NCBI GenBank assembly: GCA_028724185.1
Contig: JAQYDN010000001.1
Span: forward strand, 1 to 64,000
Source: Bacillota bacterium
GTDB lineage: Bacteria; Bacillota; Clostridia; Tissierellales; Peptoniphilaceae
DNA length: 64,000 bases
Reading direction: 5' to 3'
The notes under the pieces are model-generated. The model ran no database searches, was not told the DNA's origin, and saw only the letters and a program-made list of their open reading frames with translations. The number at the start of each line of letters is the position of its first letter. The first letter of the stretch is position 1. A program made the position numbers and the translations under genes. This document shows positions 18,456 to 27,646 of the stretch, one piece after another.

Positions 18456-18486
18456 ACTTCCGGTTCATCCGGAGGTTTTTCTCGTA
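18456..18486 (+). terminator. Terminator of the DUF4364 gene
   Basis: An 8-bp stem (ACTTCCGG pairing with CCGGAGGT) followed by five T residues, right after the stop codon. Confidence 0.75.
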
Positions 18487-18487
18487 C

Positions 18488-18519
18488 AAAAAAATGGGCA
18501 GGTAACCTGCCCATTTTTC
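18488..18519. terminator. Bidirectional terminator
   Basis: A palindrome with core TGGGCAGGT and its complement, flanked by seven A and five T residues. It ends the Asp23 operon on the minus strand and backs up the preceding terminator on the plus strand. Confidence 0.85.
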
Positions 18520-18530
18520 TTACTTTTACA

Positions 18531-19040
18531 TTACCATTGACGGTAATTCGGATTCGCTGCGCCTACATTGGGGTTATTTTGGCTGGCTCTGTTTTTTTGT
18601 TTCTTTTCTTCGAAATCTTTACGAGTCATGACGTCGACGACTTCGACATTCAATTCGACGATGTTCAAGCCGGTCATGAGCTTCAATTGTTGTTCTGCAT
18701 ATTGTTTTAATTCTTCGAAGATGCGGGGCGCGGATTGGCCGAATTCAAGAATCATCTTGACATCCAGGATGACGTCCTTGTCGTTAATTGTCGCATCGAC
18801 ACCTTTCGTAGCATCCGAAGCGCCGAAGCTTTCGGTGATGCCCGAAATAAAGCCGCCCTTTAAGTCGAGAACGCCCTTGATTTCTCTGGCTGCTAACGAA
18901 ATGATTTTTTCGACGACGGAGTCATCAAAGATAAGGGAGTCTTTGTGTTCTTCTTCTTTTGCGTCTTCGCCCGGTACTTCCGGAACATTCTTCAATTCTT
19001 CCTTAACAGCGTCTTTTTTGTTTTCGTTATTTGTTGCCAT
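18531..19040 (-). CDS. Asp23/Gls24 family envelope stress protein
   Basis: A protein of 169 residues with the Asp23 core (about 40-135): a conserved opening VVEKIISLAAREIKGVLDL followed by strands with VDVMTRKDFEE. Asp23 is a membrane-associated, AmaP-anchored protein induced by alkaline or cell-wall stress. The N-terminus is charged and the C-terminal tail is Asn-rich. Third gene of the amaP-DUF2273-asp23 cluster, with a GGGTG ribosome site. Confidence 0.9.
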   Translation of the reverse strand: MATNNENKKDAVKEELKNVPEVPGEDAKEEEHKDSLIFDDSVVEKIISLAAREIKGVLDLKGGFISGITESFGASDATKGVDATINDKDVILDVKMILEFGQSAPRIFEELKQYAEQQLKLMTGLNIVELNVEVVDVMTRKDFEEKKQKNRASQNNPNVGAANPNYRQW

Positions 19041-19057
19041 TATTTACACCCTTTCTC

Positions 19058-19390
19058 TTAACCAAAGTTACTTAAAAACTTCATCACAATCGGATTACGG
19101 TCGAAGAAACCGCCGATAACAAAGCCTATCGCCATGAGTATGGCTAAAAGCAATGTTTGAAAGAATCCGATACTTAAGAATAAAATACCGACGATCAAAC
19201 CGATGATAAGACCCCATGTGGTCTTACTGTAACGGTTGAAGAAGCGACGATATCGACCGCCATTGGGATTAAAGTTTCCGGCGTTATCCCTGTTGCCGAT
19301 GACCGGCTGATTTCCGGGAGGTGAAGGTATGGAATCATACTCACCGATATATTGAAATTGACCGTTTAAATCTTGCGTAAATAGTTTCAT
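19058..19390 (-). CDS. DUF2273 family small membrane protein
   Basis: A protein of 110 residues. The C-terminal 55 residues have two closely spaced hydrophobic helices (WGLIIGLIVGILFLS and LLLAILMAIGFVIGG) ending in FDRNP, as in DUF2273. The N-terminal 50 residues are a polar extension rich in Asn, Gly and Pro, longer than in many members. ATG at 19390 is used because GGGGTGA lies just upstream. DUF2273 genes commonly lie beside asp23 and amaP. Confidence 0.8.
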   Translation of the reverse strand: MKLFTQDLNGQFQYIGEYDSIPSPPGNQPVIGNRDNAGNFNPNGGRYRRFFNRYSKTTWGLIIGLIVGILFLSIGFFQTLLLAILMAIGFVIGGFFDRNPIVMKFLSNFG

Positions 19391-19394
19391 CTCA

Positions 19395-19955
19395 TCACCC
19401 CGCAACCTGTTCCGTCTGCGGTTCGTCCGGTTCTGTAAATGTCACTTCCACATCACCCACGGGAAATCCTACATACGTTTCCAAATCTTCACGTACGCGC
19501 GCCTGAATATCTTGGGCCAGTCTCTGAAGGTCATATTGACCTCTTACGACACAAGAGATCTTCGAGCGAATCGTCGGATTTTTTCCGCCATGAATCTTCA
19601 CTGCGACATCCGGTCGAGCGACTTGGTGAAAACTACGCACCGAGTACTCCACGACCGATTCGACGGAGGATTCCGTCAAATGCACATCGCCGTCAGGATT
19701 TTTCATGTGAATGTTGCGTTCTCTGGTCTTGGTAAAGATGGAGCGTAAAAACAAGAACAAACCGTAAGCAGCTGTAATAACCGCCAAGATCGCCAAGCAA
19801 TAGAAGCCCCATTCTTGATTTAAGACGTTTAAAATGTTTTGTTGGACATTTTCCATGCCGATCAAGTTACCATAGATCGAGAAGAAGCAAACATAGGCAA
19901 AGATGAGGAGTATGATGGCGATGATAATATCAAGCGCCTTTTTTCCTTTTCTCAT
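19395..19955 (-). CDS. amaP: Alkaline shock response membrane anchor protein AmaP
   Basis: A protein of 186 residues with two N-terminal transmembrane helices (about 8-28 and 50-70), followed by a cytoplasmic domain with an Asp23-like fold, including VEYSVRSFHQVARPDVAVK. AmaP tethers Asp23 to the membrane. First gene of its cluster. No clear terminator separates it from valS upstream, so partial read-through from valS is possible. Confidence 0.85.
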   Translation of the reverse strand: MRKGKKALDIIIAIILLIFAYVCFFSIYGNLIGMENVQQNILNVLNQEWGFYCLAILAVITAAYGLFLFLRSIFTKTRERNIHMKNPDGDVHLTESSVESVVEYSVRSFHQVARPDVAVKIHGGKNPTIRSKISCVVRGQYDLQRLAQDIQARVREDLETYVGFPVGDVEVTFTEPDEPQTEQVAG

Positions 19956-20093
19956 TTTCCGCCTCCCCTTCGCACCGAGAATACGTCTGTTTCTCGCACG
20001 TCTTATTTCGTCTACACTCTTCTTCTACCCAGGTAAAGTCGGTATTATTCATCAATATGTGTTAATTAAGGCTTTTTTATGACATGGCGATCA

Positions 20094-22757
20094 CTACGCG
20101 TCGAGCTGCGCACGGACAAATGCCATTCTCTCTTCCATATTTTCGAGGTTTTCGCGGTGCATAGCCAGCTTGTCGCGTTCCTTTTGAACGACTTCGGGCT
20201 TCGCCTTGTTGACGAAGTTTTCGTTCGCAAGCTTCTTCTCGGCGCGCTCGATTTCCGATCTCGTCTTTCCGATCTCTCTGTCCAGTCGTTCGGCTTCCTT
20301 GTGGTAATCGACCAAGTCCTTCATCGGCAAGAAGAGTTCGGCCTTTTCGACGACGACGGAAAGGACGTCGTCGGAGATGTCGTCGCGATCATCTGCAAAC
20401 TCGATCGAGGTAATGTTGGCGAGGTTCACGAAGTGACCTTCCATGTCGCGGTAGAGCTCTCTTCGCTCGGCATCGTCGGTTAAGACATAGAGTTTGCTCT
20501 TGCGGTGCGGCTCGATGTCCATCTCGGCCTTGGCGTTTCGGATCCCGCGGATCGCTTCCTGAACGGCGGCGATACCCTTGACGTCCTCGCCATAGTTGTA
20601 TCGTCCCGACTCGGGCCATGCGCTCGCGATCAGTTCGCCTTCCGTCGACGGCATAAACGAGTAAATTTCTTCGGTGATAAACGGCATAAACGGGTGAAGC
20701 ATTACGAGAATCTTCTCGAGGACGTCCAAGAGGACGCCGTAGACGACTTCGCGATCGTCGATATCGTCCCCGTATAGACGCGGCTTGACCATTTCAATGT
20801 ACCAATCGCAGTACTCGTCCCAGATAAAGTCGTGAACGGCTTCGGCGGCGAGGCCGATGTCGTACTTTTCGATCTTTGCTTCCACGTCGCGAACGGTCTC
20901 GTCGAGGCGCGTTAAAATCCAGCGGTCTTCGCCGTGCAACTTGTCTTCCTGAACGTCGGCGTTCTTAAAGTCTTCCGGCAAGTTCATCAAGACGAAGCGG
21001 GAGGCATTCCAGAGCTTATTACAGAAGTTCCGATTGCTTTCAACGCGCTTGTAGCTGAAGCGTACATCGTTTCCGGGGGTCGTACCCGTTACGAGCGTAA
21101 AACGAAGCGCATCGGCGCCGTATTGGTCGATGACCTCTAAAGGATCGATGCCGTTTCCGAGACTCTTCGACATTTTCCGCCCTTGTTCGTCGCGAATTAA
21201 CCCCGTCAAGTAGACGTCGGTAAAGGGAACTTCACCCGTCAGTTCGATCGCCGAAAAGACCATGCGGATAACCCAGAAGAAAATGATGTCATAGCCGGTG
21301 ACTAAGACGTCGGTCGGATAATAGAAGTCCAAATCCTCGGTCTTTTCGGGCCAGCCCATCGTGGAAAACGGCCAGAGCGCGGAACTGAACCACGTATCCA
21401 GAGTGTCCTCGTCCTGATGGAGACGATGGGAGTGGCAGGCCGGGCATTCCGTGACTTCTTCTTTCGACACGATGACCTCGCCGCAGTCGTCACAGTAGTA
21501 GACGGGAATGCGGTGGCCCCACCAAAGTTGCCTAGAAATACACCAGTCGCGAATATTTTCGAGCCAGTGGGTGTAAATTTTTCCGAAGCGCTCGGGGATA
21601 AAGTGAAGTTTTCCGTCCTCGTACGCCTTGAGCGCGGGCTTGGCAAGTTCTTCCATCGCGACGAACCATTGCAAGCTCAACATCGGCTCGATCGCCGTCT
21701 TGCAGCGCTCGCAGTGGCCGATTGCGTGGTGATGATCTTCGACTTTTACGAGGTAGCCCGCCTCGTCCATGTCGGCGACGATGGCCTTTCTCGCCTCGTC
21801 GCGTTCCATCCCGGCGTATTTTCCCGCATTTTCATTCAGATGTGCGGTCTCGTCCATAATAAGCAATTGACCGAGGCCGTGGCGCTCTCCGACGCCGAAG
21901 TCGTTGGGGTCGTGAGAGGGCGTAATCTTGACGGCACCCGTACCGAATTCCGATTCGACGTAACTGTCGCTTATAATCGGGATCTTCCGGTCAAAGAGCG
22001 GCAGAATGACGTCTTTTCCCACGTAGTCCCGATAGCGGTCGTCGTCGGGGTTGACGGCGACGGCCAAGTCGCCGGGGATAGTCTCGGGACGCGTCGTGGA
22101 GATAAAGATCGCGTCGTCTTCCCCGTCGATCGGATAGCGGAAAGTCCACATTTTTCCGTCCTCTTCCTCGTGTTCGACCTCGGCATCGGAAATAGCCGTC
22201 TTATCGTGCGGGCACCAGTTGATAATGCGGTTTCCGCGATAGATGAGGCCCTTGTCGTAGAGACGCATAAAGAACTCTTCAACGGCCTCCGTCAATCCTT
22301 CATCCAGGGTAAACCGTTCCCTCGACCAGTCGCAGGAGACGCCCAATTTTTTCAATTGATTTTTAATGTTTCCGCCATACTCTTCCGTCCACTTCCACGC
22401 CTCGCCGATAAAAGCCTCTCTGCCCAAACTTTCCTTCGTCTTGCCCTCTTTGCGCAATTTTTCGACGACCTTGACTTCCGTCGAAATCGACGCGTGGTCG
22501 CTCCCCGGGATCCAAAGGGCGCTGAATCCCTTGAGTCTCTTGTAGCGGGTCAAGATATCTTGAAGCGTATTGTTCATGGCATGGCCCATGTGCAAATTCC
22601 CCGTGACATTTGGCGGCGGCATGACGATCGTAAACGGCTTTTTCCCCTCCTTCTTGTCCTGTTCTCTATCGGGCGTAAAGGCGCCATGGTCCATCCACGA
22701 CCGATAGATCCTCTCCTCAAAATCCTTCGGATCGTACGTTTTTTGCATCTTAATCAT
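20094..22757 (-). CDS. valS: Valyl-tRNA synthetase
   Basis: A class I synthetase of 887 residues with editing. HIGH variant HMGH lies in PNVTGNLHMGHAMN (about 50-60), the CP1 editing domain spans about 190-340 with TTRPETIPGD, and KMSKS in GRKMSKSLGN is near 525. A C-terminal coiled coil (about 815-887) binds the tRNA. AGGAGG lies 4 bases before the ATG. It is under T-box control. Confidence 0.98.
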   Translation of the reverse strand: MIKMQKTYDPKDFEERIYRSWMDHGAFTPDREQDKKEGKKPFTIVMPPPNVTGNLHMGHAMNNTLQDILTRYKRLKGFSALWIPGSDHASISTEVKVVEKLRKEGKTKESLGREAFIGEAWKWTEEYGGNIKNQLKKLGVSCDWSRERFTLDEGLTEAVEEFFMRLYDKGLIYRGNRIINWCPHDKTAISDAEVEHEEEDGKMWTFRYPIDGEDDAIFISTTRPETIPGDLAVAVNPDDDRYRDYVGKDVILPLFDRKIPIISDSYVESEFGTGAVKITPSHDPNDFGVGERHGLGQLLIMDETAHLNENAGKYAGMERDEARKAIVADMDEAGYLVKVEDHHHAIGHCERCKTAIEPMLSLQWFVAMEELAKPALKAYEDGKLHFIPERFGKIYTHWLENIRDWCISRQLWWGHRIPVYYCDDCGEVIVSKEEVTECPACHSHRLHQDEDTLDTWFSSALWPFSTMGWPEKTEDLDFYYPTDVLVTGYDIIFFWVIRMVFSAIELTGEVPFTDVYLTGLIRDEQGRKMSKSLGNGIDPLEVIDQYGADALRFTLVTGTTPGNDVRFSYKRVESNRNFCNKLWNASRFVLMNLPEDFKNADVQEDKLHGEDRWILTRLDETVRDVEAKIEKYDIGLAAEAVHDFIWDEYCDWYIEMVKPRLYGDDIDDREVVYGVLLDVLEKILVMLHPFMPFITEEIYSFMPSTEGELIASAWPESGRYNYGEDVKGIAAVQEAIRGIRNAKAEMDIEPHRKSKLYVLTDDAERRELYRDMEGHFVNLANITSIEFADDRDDISDDVLSVVVEKAELFLPMKDLVDYHKEAERLDREIGKTRSEIERAEKKLANENFVNKAKPEVVQKERDKLAMHRENLENMEERMAFVRAQLDA

Positions 22758-22770
22758 GATTCCTCCTCAT

Positions 22771-22982
22771 AAAAAAATCCCGTCCTCAAAAAGGACGGGA
22801 TTCCGCGGTACCACCTTTATTCCGTATCGCTACGGCGCTTGATCTCGATAACGGCGAGTTCCGTTTGCCTGGGCAACATGTCGTGAAGACGACCTTCACC
22901 CGCTTCCCCGACTGCTCACACCGCCCGCAGCCTCTCTTTAGGGGAATGACGACCTACTCCTTCTTCACCGTTATAATGAATT
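22771..22982 (-). promoter_or_regulatory. T-box riboswitch of valS (Val, GUC specifier)
   Basis: The minus-strand leader ends in the T-box AAAGGTGGTACCGCGG (22818-22803) and a strong terminator hairpin (11-bp stem, 22802-22776, then seven T). Stem I closes with GTGAAGA and TCTTCAC. Its internal loop carries AGTA on the 5' side and GAA on the 3' side, followed by GTC at 22893-22891, the likely valine specifier. Uncharged tRNA-Val would bind and prevent termination. The leader is about 210 bases, a normal length. Confidence 0.92.
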
Positions 22983-22988
22983 ATAAAT

Positions 22989-23017
22989 ATTATAGAAAGT
23001 TTCGTCGAAATCGTCAA
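22989..23017 (-). promoter_or_regulatory. Promoter of valS
   Basis: Minus-strand TTGACG (23017-23012), a 17-base spacer and TATAAT (22994-22989). It lies directly behind the trpS stop codon, so valS is transcribed independently. Confidence 0.85.
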
Positions 23018-23024
23018 GTCCTGT

Positions 23025-24014
23025 TTAAAATTGCACAAATCCGACTTTTCGATACACTTTTTTCAGCGTCTTGCTCGCCATATAGTGGGCGCGTTCCGCG
23101 CCGTGGCGACAAATTCTTTCCAGCTCTTTTTTATCGCCCCGAATCTCCTTATATTTTTCCTGAACCGGAGAAAGTCCCTCGACGACCGCCTCGGCGACGC
23201 ACTCCTTGAGTTCGCCGTATCCGGCCGATGCGAATTCTCTCTCCGCTTCGTCGGGATCGATCTTCTTAAACGACGAATAGATATCGAGCAGGTTCTTGAC
23301 CCCCGGCTGTTCGTCGGAGTAATGTACCTCGCCGACGGAGTCGGTGACGGCGCGTTTAATCTTTCTTCGAATGACATCGGGCTCGTCCAAGATGAGGATA
23401 AAGGCGTTTTCGTCGGCGTCGGACTTGCTCATCTTCACCGCGGGATTTTGCAGGCTCATGATGCGCGCCCCGACCTTCGGCGCCATAATCTCCGGAACCG
23501 TAAAGGTCGGAGAGTATCTCGTGTTAAAGCGCTCGGCAATGTCGCGCGTAAGCTCAATATGTTGGCGTTGGTCCTCGCCGACGGGAACATAGGACGTCTG
23601 GTAGAGCAAAATATCCGAAACCATGAGGACGGGGTAGTTCAACAGCCCCGCGTACACTTCCTTTTGCTTCTTCGACTTGTCCTTAAATTGCGTCATCCGG
23701 TTCAACTGTCCGATCGAGGTGATCGTATTTAATACCCACGTCAGTTCCGCATGCTCGGGCACTTGCGATTGAATATAGAGCAAGGACTCTTCGGGATCGA
23801 TGCCGCAGGCGACGTAGAGTGCGATCAAATCCAAGGTGCGCCGCCTCAAATCCGCCGGCTTTTGTTGCACCGTGATGGCGTGCATATCCGCGACGCAGTA
23901 AATGCATTGGTAATCCTTTTGTAAGTCGGCAAAATTACTCAGCGCACCCAAGTAATTGCCGATCGTCAAACTTCCGGACGGTTGAATCGCTGAAAATACT
24001 ACTTTCTTATCCAT
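23025..24014 (-). CDS. trpS: Tryptophanyl-tRNA synthetase
   Basis: A class I synthetase of 329 residues. The HIGH-like TIGN lies in QPSGSLTIGNYLGA (about 8-21) and KMSKSD is near 193-198. GEDQRQHIELTRDIAERFN marks the tryptophan-binding region. Full length. It follows the amidohydrolase gene after 17 bases and has no leader of its own, so it is probably expressed from the upstream promoter. Confidence 0.97.
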   Translation of the reverse strand: MDKKVVFSAIQPSGSLTIGNYLGALSNFADLQKDYQCIYCVADMHAITVQQKPADLRRRTLDLIALYVACGIDPEESLLYIQSQVPEHAELTWVLNTITSIGQLNRMTQFKDKSKKQKEVYAGLLNYPVLMVSDILLYQTSYVPVGEDQRQHIELTRDIAERFNTRYSPTFTVPEIMAPKVGARIMSLQNPAVKMSKSDADENAFILILDEPDVIRRKIKRAVTDSVGEVHYSDEQPGVKNLLDIYSSFKKIDPDEAEREFASAGYGELKECVAEAVVEGLSPVQEKYKEIRGDKKELERICRHGAERAHYMASKTLKKVYRKVGFVQF

Positions 24015-24031
24015 ACATACTTCCTTCCCGC

Positions 24032-25348
24032 CTAGTTCTCGAGATTCATCTCGTCATTGAGCGCCTTGCGTTCGAGCAGTTCTCCAAATTTACGTTCTAC
24101 ATTTTCTCTCACATCGTCCAAATTGAGACGCGTGAATTTTCTGTTCCTCAACACAAACTCCCCGTCGATCAAGACGTGTTCGACGTCCTCGGCCTGTGCC
24201 GAGTAACAGAGGGCACTGATCAAGTTGTTGAGCGGCGTAAAGCTCGAGGTGTTCAAGTTGAAGCAGGCGATGTCGGCGCGCTTTCCGACCTCGATCGATC
24301 CGATCTCGTCGGCCCTTCCCAACGCCTCGGCGCCGTTGATCGTCGCCATGCGAAGAACCTCTTTGGCGGAGACCGCCTCGGGGTCCATCGTAACCGCTTT
24401 GTTGACGATGCTCGCAATGTGCATTTCTTCGAGCATATTTTGATTGTTGTTGGAGCTGTCGCCGTCCGTGCCGAGCGCGACCTTAAAGCCCTTGTCTAGA
24501 AATTCTTTAATCGGCGCGAATCCGCTCGCGAGTTTCAAATTGCTCGACGGATTGTACACGGGGAAAAACTTGTCGCTATCGACCATGTCCATCTCTTCTT
24601 CGCGCATGTGGACACAGTGCGCGGCGATGGTGTGAACGTCGTTTAATCCCAAGTCACACATGTACTCCACGGGCGTCTTCTTATATTCGTTCAAACTGTC
24701 CTCGACTTCTTTTTCCGTCTCCGAGGCGTGTACGTGGATGATGCCGTCCATCTCCTTTGCGAGACCGATGATCTCTTTGATGTATTTTCCGCTACAGGTG
24801 TAGATGGCGTGCGGAGCCGGCGCCACTTGGAGACGACCGTTGCCCTTTCCGTGACAATTCGCATAGAGCATGCGCACTTCTTCGAGCTTCTCCTCGCCCT
24901 GTCCGTCGATGTCGGTGAGTCCGCGGGTCAAAAGACCCCGCATGCCGATATCCAAAGCGGCATCCGCGACGCGATCCATCTCGTAATACATATCGCAGAA
25001 GGTCGTCGTCCCCGACATGATGCCTTCAGCCATCGAGAGCAAACTCGCCCAGTAGATGTCGTCTCCCGTCAGGTGCGCCTCCAGGGGCCAAATCGCCGTC
25101 GTAAGCCAGGTGTTTAAGTCCATATCGTCGGCATAATTTCTGAAATAGCTCATGCCGAGATGCGTATGGGCGTTGACAAATCCCGGAACCAAGAGTAAAT
25201 TCGAGCCGTCGATTACTTCGCCGCCCGACAATGTATTGGAGCCTTCGATTGCCTTGATTTTTCCGTCTTCGATTTCTATATCCCTGTGTTCGATCACTTC
25301 GCCACGAATAACGTCTATGTAGCGCGTGTTTCTAAAAATATAATGCAT
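24032..25348 (-). CDS. mtaD: Amidohydrolase, MTA/S-adenosylhomocysteine deaminase type
   Basis: A metal-dependent deaminase of 438 residues. Metal ligands are visible as HTHLGMS (near 61-63), HVHASET (near 210), AHCVHM (near 240) and LGTDGDSSNN (near 295). This pattern matches the 5'-methylthioadenosine/SAH deaminase group, which recycles SAM by-products to inosine derivatives. Related members deaminate other purines or guanine, so the substrate is inferred. The N-terminal and C-terminal strands form the usual composite beta-sandwich. The ribosome site is GAGGTGG. Confidence 0.85.
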   Translation of the reverse strand: MHYIFRNTRYIDVIRGEVIEHRDIEIEDGKIKAIEGSNTLSGGEVIDGSNLLLVPGFVNAHTHLGMSYFRNYADDMDLNTWLTTAIWPLEAHLTGDDIYWASLLSMAEGIMSGTTTFCDMYYEMDRVADAALDIGMRGLLTRGLTDIDGQGEEKLEEVRMLYANCHGKGNGRLQVAPAPHAIYTCSGKYIKEIIGLAKEMDGIIHVHASETEKEVEDSLNEYKKTPVEYMCDLGLNDVHTIAAHCVHMREEEMDMVDSDKFFPVYNPSSNLKLASGFAPIKEFLDKGFKVALGTDGDSSNNNQNMLEEMHIASIVNKAVTMDPEAVSAKEVLRMATINGAEALGRADEIGSIEVGKRADIACFNLNTSSFTPLNNLISALCYSAQAEDVEHVLIDGEFVLRNRKFTRLNLDDVRENVERKFGELLERKALNDEMNLEN

Positions 25349-25373
25349 GATCCACCTCTATTCTTTAACAAGT

Positions 25374-25382
25374 AGTATACCA
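25374..25382 (-). promoter_or_regulatory. Extended -10 promoter of mtaD-trpS
   Basis: The minus strand reads TGGTATACT, an extended -10 box 26 bases before the start codon, with no convincing -35. Confidence 0.5.
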
Positions 25383-25414
25383 CATGCCTATCCCGCGATG
25401 TTAGGGGGAAGCCC

Positions 25415-25443
25415 TTTACAGATCCATTTTTATCCTATATAAT
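25415..25443 (+). promoter_or_regulatory. Promoter of rpsD
   Basis: TTTACA, a 17-base spacer and TATAAT. Transcription would start near 25450, giving a 45-base leader. Confidence 0.85.
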
Positions 25444-25453
25444 GTTTGAGGTT

Positions 25454-25485
25454 CTAAATTATCGCGGCAAATAATAATTTAGGAG
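25454..25485 (+). promoter_or_regulatory. Leader hairpin overlapping the rpsD ribosome site
   Basis: CTAAATTAT (25454-25462) pairs with ATAATTTAG (25474-25482). The second arm takes in the first bases of the AGGAG ribosome site (25481-25485). S4 represses its own mRNA in many bacteria by trapping a leader structure, so this is a candidate site for that control. The leader is much shorter than known S4 leaders. Confidence 0.45.
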
Positions 25486-25494
25486 TGAAGAAAT

Positions 25495-26088
25495 TTGGCA
25501 AAAATGATGGGACCTAGATTCAAAGAATCTAGACGATTAGGTTTAAACGTATGTGGACACCCGAAAGCTATGAACCGCGCCGGAAGAGGTACGGCTCGTT
25601 CCGATAAGAAATTAACCGAGTACGGGAAACAATTATTGGAAAAACAAAGACTTAGAGCTTACTACGGCGTGATGGAAAAACAATTTTTCCGCTATGTTCT
25701 CGAAGCTCAAAAAGCTGAAGAAGAAACCGGTCCCGCACTGGTTAAGCGCTTAGAAGTTCGCCTGGATAATTTAACGTATCGTATGGGATTTGCATCCTCC
25801 ATTCGTCAAGCGAGACAAATGGTTACCCACGGCCACATTAACGTAAACGGCAAGAAAACCAACATCCCCTCTTATCGCGTAGAAGTCGGCGATGTTATTT
25901 CGTTAAGCGAACGCGGTCGTAAGGTTGACTTGTTCAAAGAAAACTTTGAAAACAACTTCGTAAACAGCTATCCCTACATCACCAAGGAAAAGAACAACAA
26001 AGCGACCTTAAGTTCTCTTCCGGCACGTGAGGATATCCCGATTGAAATCGAAGATCAACTCATCGTTGAATTCTATTCCGGAAAATAA
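25495..26088 (+). CDS. rpsD: 30S ribosomal protein S4
   Basis: S4 of 197 residues, a primary 16S rRNA-binding protein. The N-terminus GPRFKESRRLG and the S4 RNA-binding domain (about 88-150, with RLDNLTYRMGFASSIRQARQ) are typical. There is only one Cys in the N-terminal region, so this is the zinc-free form. The start is TTG, with AGGAG 9 bases upstream; ATG codons four and five codons later would remove the conserved start. It is a single-gene unit. Confidence 0.97.
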   Translation: MAKMMGPRFKESRRLGLNVCGHPKAMNRAGRGTARSDKKLTEYGKQLLEKQRLRAYYGVMEKQFFRYVLEAQKAEEETGPALVKRLEVRLDNLTYRMGFASSIRQARQMVTHGHINVNGKKTNIPSYRVEVGDVISLSERGRKVDLFKENFENNFVNSYPYITKEKNNKATLSSLPAREDIPIEIEDQLIVEFYSGK

Positions 26089-26090
26089 AG

Positions 26091-26119
26091 AAATTGCGGA
26101 GTTTTCCGCAATTTTTTTT
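26091..26119 (+). terminator. Terminator of rpsD
   Basis: A perfect 10-bp stem (AAATTGCGGA) with a GTTT loop and a run of eight T residues. Confidence 0.92.
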
Positions 26120-26160
26120 ATTTATTTCTATACAACAAATTCTTAGGAAGCGAGGAAGAC

Positions 26161-27564
26161 ATGTTTCATTTTGAATTTGGAACGACCCGTTATCATCACA
26201 TCCATTTTATCGGCATCGGCGGCATCAGCATGTCCGGTTTGGCGGCGCTCATGCTCTCGAAAGGTTACACCATCTCGGGAAGCGATATGAAGACCTCCCC
26301 CATTACCGACCACCTTCAAGACTTGGGCATTACCGTCTTCGAAGGTCACGATCCGTCGCAGATAGAAGGCGCGGACCTCATCGTCTATACCGATGCCATC
26401 CACATGGACAATCCGGAATATCGGGCGGCCGTCCAGCAAAAGATCGACGTCGTCGACAGGGCGACTTTCCTGGGCGCCGTCATGAAAAACTTCCATGTTT
26501 CGATCGCCGTCTCGGGCACCCACGGAAAGACCACGACGACGTCGATGATCGCCACGGCGATTAAAGACGAGCCCTTTTCCCCGACGATCATGGTCGGCGG
26601 CAACCTCGGCGAAATCAGCGGGAACGTGCGCATCGGCACCGGCGACTTTTTCCTCACCGAAGCCTGCGAGTACCGCGCCAATGTGCTCAAGTACTTCCCC
26701 TCGACGGCGATCATCTTAAATATCGACGAAGATCACCTGGACTTCTTCGACAACATCGACCACATTCTGGATACCTTCAGGCAATATGCGGGAAATCTCA
26801 CCGAGGACGACCTGCTCATCTTAAATAAAGACGATGCCAACGCGTACTCGATGAAAGATGCGACCGACGCGCGCCTCATCACGGTGGGAATCGAAAGCGA
26901 CGCCGATTACGAAGCGCGACACGTCCATGTCGATCCGGTCACCGGACATCCCGACTATGATCTCTACATTCACGGCGAAAAGATCGCGACGATTCGCATG
27001 CGCGTCATGGGACTTCACAACGTCACCAATTCCCTCGCCGCGATCGCGGCCTGCGCCGAAAACGGCATCGACATCGACAAGGCCATCGCGGGCGTTCAAA
27101 GCTACCACGGCGTCGGCAGGCGTCTCGAGTACAAGGGCGAGGTGGACGGCATCCGCGTCATCGACGACTACGCCCACCACCCCACGGAAATCGCCTCGAC
27201 GCTGCACGCGTTGAAGCCGACGGTCGAAAACAGATTGATCTGTATCTTCCAGCCGCACACCTATACGCGTACAAAATTGTTGTTGGACAGTTTCAGCCAC
27301 AGCTTTAAGGAAGCCGACGTGACGATCATCGCCGACATCTACGCGGCGCGCGAAAAAGACTACGGCGACATCCACTCCAAGACCCTGGTCGAGGCCGTAC
27401 GCGCCAACCACGATCAGGCCATCTATATCGGAGAACAGGACGACATCCTCGATTACATCCGCGAAAAGTCGAGACCGGGCGACGTCATCCTTACCATGGG
27501 CGCCGGAGATATCTTCCGCGTCGGCGAACGCTTCTTGGAAAGCTCTTCCGAGGCGACGAAATAA
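26161..27564 (+). CDS. murC: UDP-N-acetylmuramate--L-alanine ligase
   Basis: A Mur ligase of 467 residues that adds L-Ala to UDP-MurNAc in peptidoglycan synthesis. The N-terminal Rossmann loop is GIGGISMSGLA (about 19-29), the ATP loop is GTHGKTTTTSM (about 120-130), and DDYAHHPTEI marks the C-terminal domain. Length and motifs are normal. The ribosome site is GAGGAAG. It is transcribed alone, after the rpsD terminator. Confidence 0.97.
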   Translation: MFHFEFGTTRYHHIHFIGIGGISMSGLAALMLSKGYTISGSDMKTSPITDHLQDLGITVFEGHDPSQIEGADLIVYTDAIHMDNPEYRAAVQQKIDVVDRATFLGAVMKNFHVSIAVSGTHGKTTTTSMIATAIKDEPFSPTIMVGGNLGEISGNVRIGTGDFFLTEACEYRANVLKYFPSTAIILNIDEDHLDFFDNIDHILDTFRQYAGNLTEDDLLILNKDDANAYSMKDATDARLITVGIESDADYEARHVHVDPVTGHPDYDLYIHGEKIATIRMRVMGLHNVTNSLAAIAACAENGIDIDKAIAGVQSYHGVGRRLEYKGEVDGIRVIDDYAHHPTEIASTLHALKPTVENRLICIFQPHTYTRTKLLLDSFSHSFKEADVTIIADIYAAREKDYGDIHSKTLVEAVRANHDQAIYIGEQDDILDYIREKSRPGDVILTMGAGDIFRVGERFLESSSEATK

Positions 27565-27571
27565 GCAAACG

Positions 27572-27599
27572 AAAAGACACCTTAAGAGGTGTCTTTTTT
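27572..27599 (+). terminator. Terminator of murC
   Basis: An 11-bp stem (core AGACACCT) with a TAAG loop and six T residues, 7 bases after the stop. Confidence 0.9.
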
Positions 27600-27646
27600 G
27601 TCTTCGCCATACATAACTCGAGCGATATCGCCGCTCAACACTCCGT

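Noticed and set aside
21417..22772. Open frame of 451 codons on the plus strand opposite valS
   Set aside because: It is exactly antisense to the unambiguous valS gene, has no ribosome site or known domain, and is explained by codon bias. Similar antisense frames opposite uvrA, uvrB, mtaD and the CARDB gene were dropped for the same reason.
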